Positions 54,872 to 62,972 of a DNA stretch of 64,000 bases are shown piece by piece. Under the pieces are notes generated by a model. It was not told the origin of the DNA. It was given only the letters and a program-made list of their open reading frames with translations, and made no database searches. The stretch covers positions 62,001 to 126,000 of the forward strand of contig CANLWN010000005.1 in NCBI GenBank assembly GCA_947494825.1, written 5' to 3'. Position 1 is the first letter of the stretch; each line of letters opens with the position of its first letter. The position numbers were made by a program, and so were the translations under genes. This stretch comes from an uncultured Flavobacteriaceae bacterium (GTDB lineage: Bacteria > Bacteroidota > Bacteroidia > Flavobacteriales > Flavobacteriaceae).

Positions 54872-56761
54872 CTATGTTGCAGAAACAGCGGTTGGAGGTA
54901 AATTTAAATCGATAAGAAATTCTTGAAACCTGGGGTCTTTTCTAAAAGAATCGATGCCTGGCCAAACCCTGAGCCAGGGCACATAAACGTCTGATGGCCT
55001 GTGAAGTAACCATTTAAAAGCTTCATTGTTTTTACCAAGTAAGGCGTAAATCGCAATAAGTCCGAAGGCGTTTCTGGAGGTCACTTGTCCCTTGCTCAAT
55101 TGACCCGCAATTTCAAGGGCTTTTTCATTATTTCCCATACTGGCATAGGCCGTACCCAAAGCCCATAAAGAAGCTGGGTTGATCTCAATGGCCTTTTGAT
55201 GGGCCGCAATACCCTTCTCATACCATCCTTTTGCAATATAGATATCACCCAAGGTTTTCCAAGCCGGGGCAAACTCCTTATCCATTTCCAGTGCCTCTTC
55301 CACTTCCTGGATTGCTTTGTCATAATTGCCCATCATGTAGTAAAGCAGTCCCATATCGGAACTGATCATTGGAGCCAAGGGGTCCAATTGCTTCGCCAGT
55401 TGATGTTCATGAATGGCTTCTTCCCATTTTCCCAAAAGAATCAGATACCAAGCATTGTGGTAGCGATTGTAGGGCAGATTGGGGTTCAATTGCTCGGCAG
55501 TTGCGAATGAGCGCTCTGCGGCTTTCCAATCCCGTTCGTAGTATAATTGGATCATGGCCAAAGCGGAATGGGCCTTTGCGGATTTAGGGTTTAGCTCCAG
55601 GGCTTTTAAGGCAGCGGCCTTACCTCTGTGCCAAGGCGAATTCATGGGATCTGGCCCATGTCCCAAAAGCGCGTAACCCTCTGCCAGTCCTGCATAAGCA
55701 ATGGGGTCTGCGGGGTCAATTTCCACGGCTTGGTGCAAGTATTCAAGACCCTTGCTAAAATCTTCAGCGTTGGATTTGGTAAGGTAGTGCATGCCCCTCA
55801 GATAGGCCTTATAGGTTTCGGGATTGGAGTTTTGATGTGAAATCAGTTGTTCTTTGTCTTCCTTGGTCAAACTAATCTTAATGGAGTTTGCTATGTCTTC
55901 GATAACCGTACTTTGCAAGGAAAGGATTTCATTGATGCTTCGATGATAATCCTCTGCCCATATATGCTTCTCCTCGGGATAGACATCTATCAACTGCAAT
56001 TGCAGTCTTAGACTATCGCCCTGGAATACGACCGAACCCTCAATAATGGCATCGACCCCAAGCTCATTTGCAATATCCTTCATTAGTCCATCCCGGTTTT
56101 GGTATTGCAAGGTGGATACTCTTGAAATTACCCTTAGCCCTTTAATGGTACCCAACTCCCCTATCAACGCGTCATGAATACCGGCCGTTAGGTATTCTTG
56201 TTCCGTATTGTCCGATAAATGATCCAACGGTAAAATTGCGATTGATTTTAGTGCCTTTGGGGAGGTACTTGTTTGTTTTGACCAATTGATGGTTAGAAAT
56301 ACCAAAAGAAGTACTGCGACCAGCGCGGTAGTCATTAACCATTGTCTTGTGGCCGAGGTTTTTTCCTTTGAGGTTATGGGCGTTTCGACCGAACCATTCT
56401 CTTCCACATCTATATGGTGTTTTGCCTTACCAGGTGAATAGCCATAGCGGTTGTGAAAACAGGTGTTGAAATAGGAAGTACTGCTAAAGCCTACCTTGTA
56501 AGCAATCTCAGAAACAGAGGCTTCATCGTTCTTAAGCATTTTCATTGCTTCATTGAGCCTTATTTCCCGAATAAATTGGCTTACGGACTGTCCGCTTATC
56601 CTTTTTAGCTTGCGGTGCAACTGCGAACGGCTAATGCCATAAACGAGGGCCAGGGTCTGGACACTGAAATCTTCATCGCCCAAGTTCTCTAGGACAATGT
56701 CACCAAGTTTTCTGAGTAAAACTTGATCCTGACCAAGATTTTCATCTCCAAACTTTTCCAT
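54872..56761 (-). CDS. AraC-type HTH / membrane helix / TolB-like / TPR regulator
   Basis: From the ATG at 56761 the protein has 629 residues: an AraC HTH domain (about 15-118, with VYGISRSQLHRKLKRISGQS and EIAYKVGFSSTSYFNTCFH), one membrane helix (142-158), a TolB/FlgO-like domain (about 171-300, KSIAILPLDHLSDN ... GVDAIIEGSVVFQGDSLRLQ) and about eight TPR units (310-620). The DNA-binding part is cytosolic and the TPR part outside. Relatives usually have an adenylate-cyclase or winged-helix domain before the TolB/TPR part, so the AraC fusion is distinctive. It may sense a periplasmic partner and bind promoter DNA at the membrane. Confidence 0.88.
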   Translation of the reverse strand: MEKFGDENLGQDQVLLRKLGDIVLENLGDEDFSVQTLALVYGISRSQLHRKLKRISGQSVSQFIREIRLNEAMKMLKNDEASVSEIAYKVGFSSTSYFNTCFHNRYGYSPGKAKHHIDVEENGSVETPITSKEKTSATRQWLMTTALVAVLLLVFLTINWSKQTSTSPKALKSIAILPLDHLSDNTEQEYLTAGIHDALIGELGTIKGLRVISRVSTLQYQNRDGLMKDIANELGVDAIIEGSVVFQGDSLRLQLQLIDVYPEEKHIWAEDYHRSINEILSLQSTVIEDIANSIKISLTKEDKEQLISHQNSNPETYKAYLRGMHYLTKSNAEDFSKGLEYLHQAVEIDPADPIAYAGLAEGYALLGHGPDPMNSPWHRGKAAALKALELNPKSAKAHSALAMIQLYYERDWKAAERSFATAEQLNPNLPYNRYHNAWYLILLGKWEEAIHEHQLAKQLDPLAPMISSDMGLLYYMMGNYDKAIQEVEEALEMDKEFAPAWKTLGDIYIAKGWYEKGIAAHQKAIEINPASLWALGTAYASMGNNEKALEIAGQLSKGQVTSRNAFGLIAIYALLGKNNEAFKWLLHRPSDVYVPWLRVWPGIDSFRKDPRFQEFLIDLNLPPTAVSAT

Positions 56762-56925
56762 GTACCTCACAAATTCATCAGGGGAGAACCTTCTTAAAGG
56801 TACTAAAATTTAACAACTAAAATCACTTCTACGACCTAGTAGGATGCATACATTGGTTTATCCACAATCCTTAGTGAATAATCCAGATAAGGCTGTTAAC
56901 CAACCTATGAAGTTGGTACAAGGCT

Positions 56926-57156
56926 TTAGGCAGGTCGGTTTTTCAGAATAAGCTCCAATAGCACTACCAAATTATGGGGTTGATCGCTCATCGAATAGTG
57001 GCCGCCTTCCATTTCATACACTTTCCACCCTCTTGCGATAGTTCTATTTGAACCCCATTCTTCAAAGGTCGCTTTGCCGTTCTCCAGCATCAGAACGAAC
57101 GAGCTTGGAATCTTCTTTGCAGGACCAAAATTAACATAACCTTTAAAAGCTTGCAT
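56926..57156 (-). pseudogene. C-terminal remnant of an alpha/beta-hydrolase
   Basis: The 76-residue ORF reads like the last part of an alpha/beta hydrolase: a strand (KKIPSSFVLMLENGKATF), then GWKVYEMEGGHYSMSDQPHN with the catalytic-histidine-like GGH and a final LLELILK helix. No nucleophile part is present in front of it on this strand, so it is likely a fragment left by deletion, or a small domain reused. It sits between two divergent genes, at the promoter side of both. Confidence 0.55.
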
Positions 57157-57202
57157 AAAAATTAATGCTATATTCGTCTATTAGCAATAAACGATCTATA
57201 CT

Positions 57203-58726
57203 ATGCCATCCCTCTTTAAACTCATACTTACCAGCAGCATGCTCCTCTTTTTAAGCGCCTGTGCTACGGACCAGATGTCAACAAATAAACAAAACGAAGA
57301 AGCTCCATCTATTTTTCAAGAGATCAGCTTGGGACGGATCGCCACAGATGGTGGTCTGTCTCGAGGTGTTGCCTGGGGCGACTATGATGCAGATGGTGAT
57401 CCCGACCTGTATGTTGCCAACTCCAACGGCCAATGGAATGCCCTCTACCGAAACAACGGAAACGGCAGCTTTAAAAAGATGACCGATGACACGGGCGATG
57501 TGAAAGTGATTGCCGAAGTAGTAAAGCATGGCGGGAACTCCCAGGGGGTGAATTGGGTGGATTATGATAACGACCATGATCTGGACCTCTATATCGTGTC
57601 CCGGGGAAGCGAGCCCAATTTTCTGTTCAACAACTACGACAATCTGGGGTTTACCAGAATTATGGATCACCCGCTTACCGCAGAAGGCATAAGTGCATCC
57701 ATGGCATGTTGGGCCGATATTGAGGGAGATGGTGATCTGGATGTTTTTGTGGTTTCCTCTGGACGTGGTAGCAATCTGGTCTTTAAAAATAAGGGGGACG
57801 GCCAGTTTGAACAGATGGAAGGCCATATGCTCAATAGTGGTACCGGTAGAGGTCGTGCCTGTGCTTGTGGCGATGCCAATGGAGACGGCTTACCGGAGTT
57901 CTACGTGGCCAATGCCCAAACTACCAATGAATATTATGTGAACCTTGGTAATTGGGATTTTCAAAAAGTAGAAAAGGGGCACTTGGTAGAGGATATAGGG
58001 TATTCTTATGGTGTGTCTTGGGCGGATTATGATGATGACGGTGATATGGATCTTTTCCTGGCAAATTTTGACAAAAAGAATTTTCTGTATACCAACGATG
58101 GTTTCGGAAACCTTGGGCCCGTAAAAAAAGGTGCGGTGGCCGAGCAGGTCGGGGGTGCCTCCAAAGGTCACTCATGGGGCGACTATGACAATGACGGGGA
58201 TCTTGATCTCTACGTAGCCAACGGTACCTATAGGCCAGAGATGTACAATTTCTTTTATCTGAATGATGGGAATGGCAACTTTCTGCAAGACTACAGCGGA
58301 CACTTAAAAAAACATGCCGATACTTCGGCCGGAGTTGCACATGCCGATTTTGATAGAGATGGCGATCTAGACCTTTTTGTAGCCAATTGGGGAAGTGGGG
58401 ATCAGGTCAATAGATTTTATGAAAATAAGACAGTGGGCAAGAACTGGATTGCCTTGAGACTAAAAGGGAAACAGAGCAATAGTTATGGGATTGGAGCCAA
58501 AGTCTTATTATTTTCAAATCAAAAGGTACAATATCGATGGATGTATCCGATAACAGGTTATGGAAGTCAAAACGATTACGAACTACATTTTGGTCTGGGA
58601 GAAGTTCCCCTTATAGATTCATTGAAGATTATTTGGCCGTCTGGCAGAACCGATACGCATCCAGATCCCAGACCAAATGTCCATTATATCGCTTTTGAAG
58701 AAGGGAAATTTTTATCCATAAAATAA
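57203..58726 (+). CDS. CRTAC1/UnbV-like VCBS (FG-GAP) beta-propeller lipoprotein
   Basis: The 507-residue protein has a lipobox FLSAC (Cys20). Seven blade motifs with calcium-loop character follow: DYDADGDPDLYVAN, DYDNDHDLDLYIV, DIEGDGDLDVFVVS, DANGDGLPEFYVAN, DYDDDGDMDLFLANF, DYDNDGDLDLYVANG and DFDRDGDLDLFVANW, consistent with a seven-bladed propeller. A C-terminal ASPIC/UnbV domain (about 410-500, WIALRLKGKQSNSYGIGAKV) closes it. Such proteins are surface or periplasmic binding scaffolds; no enzyme activity is known. The gene is divergent to the hydrolase remnant. Confidence 0.9.
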   Translation: MPSLFKLILTSSMLLFLSACATDQMSTNKQNEEAPSIFQEISLGRIATDGGLSRGVAWGDYDADGDPDLYVANSNGQWNALYRNNGNGSFKKMTDDTGDVKVIAEVVKHGGNSQGVNWVDYDNDHDLDLYIVSRGSEPNFLFNNYDNLGFTRIMDHPLTAEGISASMACWADIEGDGDLDVFVVSSGRGSNLVFKNKGDGQFEQMEGHMLNSGTGRGRACACGDANGDGLPEFYVANAQTTNEYYVNLGNWDFQKVEKGHLVEDIGYSYGVSWADYDDDGDMDLFLANFDKKNFLYTNDGFGNLGPVKKGAVAEQVGGASKGHSWGDYDNDGDLDLYVANGTYRPEMYNFFYLNDGNGNFLQDYSGHLKKHADTSAGVAHADFDRDGDLDLFVANWGSGDQVNRFYENKTVGKNWIALRLKGKQSNSYGIGAKVLLFSNQKVQYRWMYPITGYGSQNDYELHFGLGEVPLIDSLKIIWPSGRTDTHPDPRPNVHYIAFEEGKFLSIK

Positions 58727-59001
58727 AGTCGGTCAATCTGTGTTTTGGTTTTCCTTGCCCCCAGGTGAACATAGAACGTCCAACGGCTGGCGCCGCCGGT
58801 CTTGTTTTGTTCAAGATCGAATATTCTTGATGAATTGCTCGGTATTCCTTGGCTATTCCAATGTAGACAATTTGATCAGACCTTTCTTCAATGGTTCCTT
58901 TAGCAGTCCTGTTTTAAAATGGAGTTCCAGTTCCTTTCTAGCAAGTTCATCTATATTCATGTATACAGTTGTAGGTTTTTTTAACTTTGCTAAAAGTTCT
59001 A
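58727..59001. other. Left margin of the AT-rich array, with short or decayed ORF
   Basis: The 275 bp separate the propeller gene from the array. A degenerate copy of the 18-bp boundary sequence lies at 58971-58988 (three differences from consensus). It is followed on the minus strand by an ATG at 58960 and a 35-codon ORF (58853-58960) beginning MNIDELARKELELHF. A shifted frame then reads DQIVYIGIAKEYRA, so this may be a frameshifted gene remnant at the array's edge. Confidence 0.45.
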
Positions 59002-59805
59002 CTAGTTTTTTAAATATTTGATTTTTCGATTAATTACTTCTGTTGTTTTTTTGTTTTTACCGTCAATCTGTACTTTTTTCATTTTAATCCAATTGCCTTT
59101 GTCATCATATTTATAATCAACTATGTATTTAATGTCAGAACTTGAAGTAGGCCAGAAAAATTCTGTTAGGTCTCCGAATTCATTTCTTTTAATCTCATAG
59201 TCTTTTATGAAAGATTCCGTTTTATTCAAAACGATTGAACCATCTTCTCTATAAACTTTATAGGTGAAGCTATAATTTTTATAATCATACTCAGCTGTGG
59301 ATAATCCCAATAACTGGTTATCCGTGTTTAAGGTTCTTATTTCAATTGGATTATTGTTATCATTCAAGATAATTCTCATTGTATAATTTAAAGAACCATC
59401 TTGATTTAGGATTCTTAAATCCTTGATTTTTTCTTTGTAAACCGTTTCGTATTTTGAAGTTCTCCAACCTAAGGCCTTGTGTTTGAACCTTGTCGTGTTT
59501 TTTAAAACTCTATTCAATGAATCTACAGAAAATTCTCTTGTGGATTCAAGTTCAGAATCTTTAAAGTATGTTGTGCGGATTATCGATTTTTCTGGGAAAG
59601 TGTAAATGGTTTTGTCGGAATATGAATATTCCTGACCAGGATTGACTTTCCTAGTAACAATAATTTCTTTTGCCTCACCAACCTTTAAAACATAAGCCTC
59701 AGGTAAATCAATTCTAGTTATTTCGGTATGCATTGAAGTTTGTCCAACACAAAAAAAACTGAATAAAGGCAAAAACAATATCTGAAGTAAAAGCCTTTTT
59801 ATCAA
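59002..59805 (-). CDS. Exported hypothetical protein with YD/RHS-like beta repeats
   Basis: The 267-residue protein starts at a TTG codon (59805) and has a signal peptide (FFCVGQ). Its body shows beta-rich lines such as IEIRTLNTDNQLLGLSTAEYD and VDYKYDDKGNWIKMKKV, similar to YD-repeat or MORN-like sequences of Bacteroidota. No catalytic motif is visible. No ATG start exists before the signal, and an in-frame TGA lies just upstream. AT content is higher than in the genes to the left. It is the last intact gene of the boundary-sequence array. Confidence 0.6.
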   Translation of the reverse strand: MIKRLLLQILFLPLFSFFCVGQTSMHTEITRIDLPEAYVLKVGEAKEIIVTRKVNPGQEYSYSDKTIYTFPEKSIIRTTYFKDSELESTREFSVDSLNRVLKNTTRFKHKALGWRTSKYETVYKEKIKDLRILNQDGSLNYTMRIILNDNNNPIEIRTLNTDNQLLGLSTAEYDYKNYSFTYKVYREDGSIVLNKTESFIKDYEIKRNEFGDLTEFFWPTSSSDIKYIVDYKYDDKGNWIKMKKVQIDGKNKKTTEVINRKIKYLKN

Positions 59806-59837
59806 ATTAGCTGCAGTTTGTTTATATGGTTGTGGTC

Positions 59838-59855
59838 ATCCTTTTTTTGAACTTT
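59838..59855 (-). repeat. 18-bp array boundary sequence, copy 1
   Basis: Plus strand reads ATCCTTTTTTTGAACTTT. It lies in the 80-bp gap between two array genes, about 30 bp before the TTG start. Consensus of the copies is ATCSKTTWWTTGAACTTT (plus strand). Confidence 0.8.
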
Positions 59856-59885
59856 TATGTCTTTTCCCGTTATGATTTAATTCTG

Positions 59886-60542
59886 TTAGTCCCACCAAAG
59901 ATATAATTGGTTTGATTGTGCTAATTCGTTTTCAAGCGCATCTACAGTTCCGGTTCCTTGATCTACAATATCAGGGCAGAACTCGTACATCTTAGTGGCC
60001 AAGACAGTAAAATCTTTTGGTGGATTTAAAAATTGACCTTCTACCCAGTCGAAATCAGCGCCTAAAATTTCAATTTTATATTTTTCGTCCCATCTCTTAA
60101 GTACATTTATTACACTATCGGTATCAATATCATAGTTGCCTCCATTTGTGGCTTGATATCTCAAAATATCAAATTGGTCTTCCGTTTTAATCACTGCGAT
60201 TTTGTCTGTTGAATAACCAAAATTTTGTTCTGACCTAAAAACATAATACCCCATTGACTTTAGTTTACTTCTTAGTTTAAATATCAAATCCAAGGAGTCA
60301 TCCTCATCAATTTCAAATTCTATTGCATTTGGTTCAAGAACCTGTTTTTCTTCCTTGTCAGGGTAAACATTTATTATCTCAGTTCTTAATCTAGTAAATT
60401 CAGATTTGGTTTCCTCTCTTAGAAGTCCTATAACTTCTTCATCAAAATTGACCTCTTTAGCAAGTTTTTGGTCGTTTGGACTTTTCAGATTACAGCCTAA
60501 AAATAACGTGCTAAAAATTATGAGCATGAAGGGATTTTTCAT
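59886..60542 (-). CDS. DUF4253-domain lipoprotein
   Basis: The 218-residue protein has a lipobox FLGC (Cys17). The C-terminal half contains the DUF4253 signature: YEFCPDIVDQGTGTVDALEN and the terminal LYLWWD. DUF4253 has no known activity and is often seen in polymorphic-toxin immunity and other accessory settings, so an immunity-like role is possible but not shown. The ATG directly abuts boundary copy 2. Confidence 0.85.
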   Translation of the reverse strand: MKNPFMLIIFSTLFLGCNLKSPNDQKLAKEVNFDEEVIGLLREETKSEFTRLRTEIINVYPDKEEKQVLEPNAIEFEIDEDDSLDLIFKLRSKLKSMGYYVFRSEQNFGYSTDKIAVIKTEDQFDILRYQATNGGNYDIDTDSVINVLKRWDEKYKIEILGADFDWVEGQFLNPPKDFTVLATKMYEFCPDIVDQGTGTVDALENELAQSNQLYLWWD

Positions 60543-60558
60543 CGTTTCATTGAACTTT
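60541..60558 (-). repeat. 18-bp array boundary sequence, copy 2
   Basis: Plus strand reads ATCGTTTCATTGAACTTT; its ATC overlaps the start codon of the DUF4253 gene (minus strand GATG), so the gene begins right at the boundary. Confidence 0.85.
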
Positions 60559-60578
60559 GATGCTGTTTGTTTTTTGTA

Positions 60579-60884
60579 CTACGATTTGGAATGATGTAGA
60601 ACTTTGTAAACAAAAATGTCTGGAAGAGAAACATCATTTACTGGTTTGTCTTTATGAAAATGTGTTGTGTTCTTAAACTCAATTAATTCATTTGCAAAAG
60701 GATGTGGCATTTCACTTTTCAAAAAACATTCATTCAACGTGGTCATGCAATATGTTTTAACTTTTTCGTCGCAAAGGCTCGAAGTTAGTTTATAGCTATG
60801 AATTTTATCGCCATTTTCAAGTTGTTCAACAATCGGCAAATTCATCAAAAATATTTCCTTATGATTTGTTTTTATTAACCCCAT
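60579..60884 (-). CDS. Small hypothetical protein, array gene
   Basis: A 101-residue protein, probably cytoplasmic, with no recognised domain: no signal peptide, a central VKTYCMTTLNECFLKSEMP stretch and FHKDKPVNDVSLPDIFVYKV. A shorter start at Met14 (MNLPIVEQL) is possible. The first start overlaps boundary copy 3, as in the DUF4253 gene. Gap to the next gene is 36 bp. Confidence 0.6.
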   Translation of the reverse strand: MGLIKTNHKEIFLMNLPIVEQLENGDKIHSYKLTSSLCDEKVKTYCMTTLNECFLKSEMPHPFANELIEFKNTTHFHKDKPVNDVSLPDIFVYKVLHHSKS

Positions 60885-60900
60885 CGGTTATTTGAACTTT
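60883..60900 (-). repeat. 18-bp array boundary sequence, copy 3
   Basis: Plus strand reads ATCGGTTATTTGAACTTT; again the ATC shares bases with the start codon of the gene that follows on the minus strand. Confidence 0.85.
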
Positions 60901-60913
60901 TCAATGGAACTGA

Positions 60914-61597
60914 TTACTTATTTAGATCGCTCAATTCTTTTATGGCGTCTGTAATTCCGTAATATAATAAATTGTCAGCCACCCTAGCTTCTGGATGGGC
61001 ATATCTAATAAAGAATTTATTATTATCAAATTCATAATAATCCACTCCACGTGAGGTCTTTTCCCAGGATTTATCCTCAGCAAAAGGTACAATTGCATGA
61101 AAAATATTTGATGTTATGGTGCCACAGGCTATTATGAAATCAGGCCTCAATTTATGGTCATCATAGTAAAGATGAAACTGCCTCTTCAAAAATTCACCAT
61201 CTTCCTGAGCGTCTTTCCACAGTGCTTTTGACTTTGACGTGTGGCCCCCTGGGGTCTTTTTTATATTCATTACACAGATTAGTCTCAACCATTTTTTCCT
61301 ATTCTCAATGTCGCAAATATGTGACAAATCATTCCATTTGTAATCTATATTCCAGTTTTGAATTCCAACAGTCCATTTGGCAATATTATCCCAGGTTGGA
61401 GACCGACCTCCATCTTTTACAAAGCTTTTCAGGCTAAAGCCCACTTTGGAATTCACTTCTTTCAACAGAAACAGAATTTTTAGCTTACTATTTATGTAGA
61501 ACTTTTGGTCAACAATTCCATCCTCACTTAAATTAGGTCGAATTTGTCTCCATTCTTTGAATAAATTAATCTCAGCATTGGTGACATAATTTGTCAT
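60914..61597 (-). CDS. Uracil-DNA-glycosylase-like fold protein, tentative
   Basis: The 227-residue protein lacks a signal peptide. Features that suggest a UDG-superfamily fold are an early strand with KILFLLKEVNSK, a middle strand FIIACGTITSNIFHAIV and a C-terminal YAHPEARV that matches the HPS-type motif position. The active-site first motif is not clear, so activity on uracil is not claimed. It is one of the unrelated genes of the AT-rich array, 15 bp after boundary copy 4. Confidence 0.5.
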   Translation of the reverse strand: MTNYVTNAEINLFKEWRQIRPNLSEDGIVDQKFYINSKLKILFLLKEVNSKVGFSLKSFVKDGGRSPTWDNIAKWTVGIQNWNIDYKWNDLSHICDIENRKKWLRLICVMNIKKTPGGHTSKSKALWKDAQEDGEFLKRQFHLYYDDHKLRPDFIIACGTITSNIFHAIVPFAEDKSWEKTSRGVDYYEFDNNKFFIRYAHPEARVADNLLYYGITDAIKELSDLNK

Positions 61598-61610
61598 ATA
61601 ACAAGTAGTT

Positions 61611-61628
61611 ATCGTTTATTTGAACTTT
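61611..61628 (-). repeat. 18-bp array boundary sequence, copy 4
   Basis: Plus strand reads ATCGTTTATTTGAACTTT, the exact consensus. It precedes the UDG-like gene by 13 bp (minus strand). Confidence 0.85.
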
Positions 61629-61661
61629 AGTCTATACCTAGTTCTATGCGGTCCACTCGCT

Positions 61662-62273
61662 TTATTCGGTTAAAACAACAACATATTTGTAATGAACAAA
61701 TCCAATCGTTTTCGTTGATTTAACTTTTACCTTAACCCAATTCCCTGTCATTGCCATAAAAACCAGTTCTTGATATTGAGTTAATTTTTCTAAAACTACA
61801 TATTTCGTTCCTGGCCCCGCTCGTAGATTCAAACCCATTGTGTTAACCATCAAAGTTTTTAAATAATATTTTGAAAAAATATCATCTGGCAGATAATAAA
61901 TACCAGAATTTTTAACCGTTGTGGAGTTACTGCTTATTTCGGTTGAAAAAGTATTTGCTTTTTTACTTTTGTTTGATGACCTCCTAGAGGTTGACCTAGG
62001 GTATGAGTTGTTTTTTCTATCTGTATAGCTGTTCGTTGTCGCACGCTTTACTCCTCCTGAGCACACGCCGCAAGACCCACCGTTATTACAATGTTTACAA
62101 TAATTACATGTTTTACAAGCAGTACAATAAGCCGAGCCCGTACATCTTCCCATTTCTCCCTCACAACAAGATACAACAGCATTGATTTCTTGTCCGAAAG
62201 AAATCCCATTAACTATCAAAAGAAAAATAGGAATAAAAAGAAACAATGATTTTCTTGGTAGAATATGATTCAT
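61662..62273 (-). CDS. Exported cysteine-rich SH3b-domain protein
   Basis: The 203-residue protein has a signal peptide (GISFGQ, about 28), then ten cysteines within about 40 residues (SCCEGEMGRC, YCTACKTCNYCKHC, CGVC), then a Ser/Thr/Asn-rich linker and a C-terminal bacterial SH3 domain (about 135-203: GLNLRAGPGTKYVVLEKL and NWVKVKV). SH3b domains often bind peptidoglycan or peptides. The Cys block with its every-third-residue spacing may bind metal or form disulfides. Function is unknown. Confidence 0.75.
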   Translation of the reverse strand: MNHILPRKSLFLFIPIFLLIVNGISFGQEINAVVSCCEGEMGRCTGSAYCTACKTCNYCKHCNNGGSCGVCSGGVKRATTNSYTDRKNNSYPRSTSRRSSNKSKKANTFSTEISSNSTTVKNSGIYYLPDDIFSKYYLKTLMVNTMGLNLRAGPGTKYVVLEKLTQYQELVFMAMTGNWVKVKVKSTKTIGFVHYKYVVVLTE

Positions 62274-62435
62274 TTAAGTTTTGAGCTTGTCACTAACTAA
62301 TTATATAACAACTAAAAAAGACTTTTTTACAATATTGATAGCGTTCCAAAAATAAATACGTTCAAAGTGGAATTTTAACTGTAAATTCATAGACATGAAA
62401 ATGAGCTTTTAATGTCCGAATAATTTAGCAATAAG

Positions 62436-62459
62436 AAAATACCCATCAACGGGTATTTT
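62436..62459. terminator. Hairpin terminator in the array
   Basis: AAAATACCC (62436-62444) pairs with GGGTATTTT (62451-62459) with an ATCAAC loop, followed by T on the plus strand and TTTTC on the minus strand. On the minus strand it could end transcripts from the two small genes to its right. Confidence 0.8.
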
Positions 62460-62472
62460 TGGTTTAAAGGAG

Positions 62473-62490
62473 ATCCTTTATTTGAACTTT
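62473..62490 (-). repeat. 18-bp array boundary sequence, copy 5
   Basis: Plus strand reads ATCCTTTATTTGAACTTT. It adjoins the palindrome-rich element directly. Confidence 0.85.
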
Positions 62491-62690
62491 TGTAACGGTT
62501 GAGCTATGAACAGTACGGGAGCAAACTGGCGTTTGCTTTCCGCCACGCACATAGCGAAATCTTTTGGTTTTGTTTTTTCTTTTTTCCTGTCCAAAGCAAA
62601 ATCCCAAAGATTTTGCGGACTTTTTAAAAATACGCAAACCCTGCGATTAAGCCCGAAGCCCGAATTGTTTATAGGTTTTGTTGTACAACG
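62491..62690. repeat. Palindrome-rich, attC-like element
   Basis: Between the boundary sequence and the stop of the 89-aa gene. Outer parts are inverted: GTAACGGTTGAG and, on the other side, GTTGTACAACG; next in, CTATGAACA pairs with TGTTTATAG (one G-T). Inside are two more hairpins: GCAAAC/GTTTGC, and a stem with GCAAAATC/GATTTTGC. It starts 12 bp after a stop codon and could fold as single-stranded DNA, which is the logic of integron attC sites, but canonical core sites are not exact. Confidence 0.6.
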
Positions 62691-62702
62691 TTTTTTTACG
62701 TC

Positions 62703-62972
62703 CTATTTCTCAATTCCGATTTCAATTTGCTTTAGAATTTTTGCTAATTCCTCCTTTGCGACGGAATCATTCTCTATAAGCGCTTTCACTAATTTTTCTG
62801 CTCTAACCAAATATCCAGCGTTTCTGTCCGCCAGATTATTGTCCGTTAGTACTCCAGCAAAGAATTCATCGTTTGGTTGTTTGACAACTGCGTCAGATAT
62901 TGTGAGAACAATTTCTCCGATGCTTTTATATTTGAATCTATTACAAAATCTTGATAACTCTGAATTGTCCAT
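62703..62972 (-). CDS. Small helical protein, second of an abutting pair
   Basis: An 89-residue protein predicted mostly helical (SDAVVKQPNDEFFAGVL, RAEKLVKALIENDSVAKEEL). No family recognised, no signal peptide. Its ATG follows the stop of the 94-aa gene with no gap (62972/62973), so translation is coupled. The stop is followed within 12 bp by the palindrome-rich element. Confidence 0.6.
   Translation of the reverse strand: MDNSELSRFCNRFKYKSIGEIVLTISDAVVKQPNDEFFAGVLTDNNLADRNAGYLVRAEKLVKALIENDSVAKEELAKILKQIEIGIEK

Larger units (their letters stand above)
62274..62702. other. 429-bp gap with terminator, boundary copy 5 and palindrome-rich element
   Basis: The left part (62274-62435) is an AT-rich leader of the SH3b gene. 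Then come a hairpin terminator (62436-62459), boundary copy 5 (62473-62490) and a palindrome-rich element (62491-62690), described separately. The plus-strand ORF across this area is antisense to two genes and is not credible. Confidence 0.7.
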
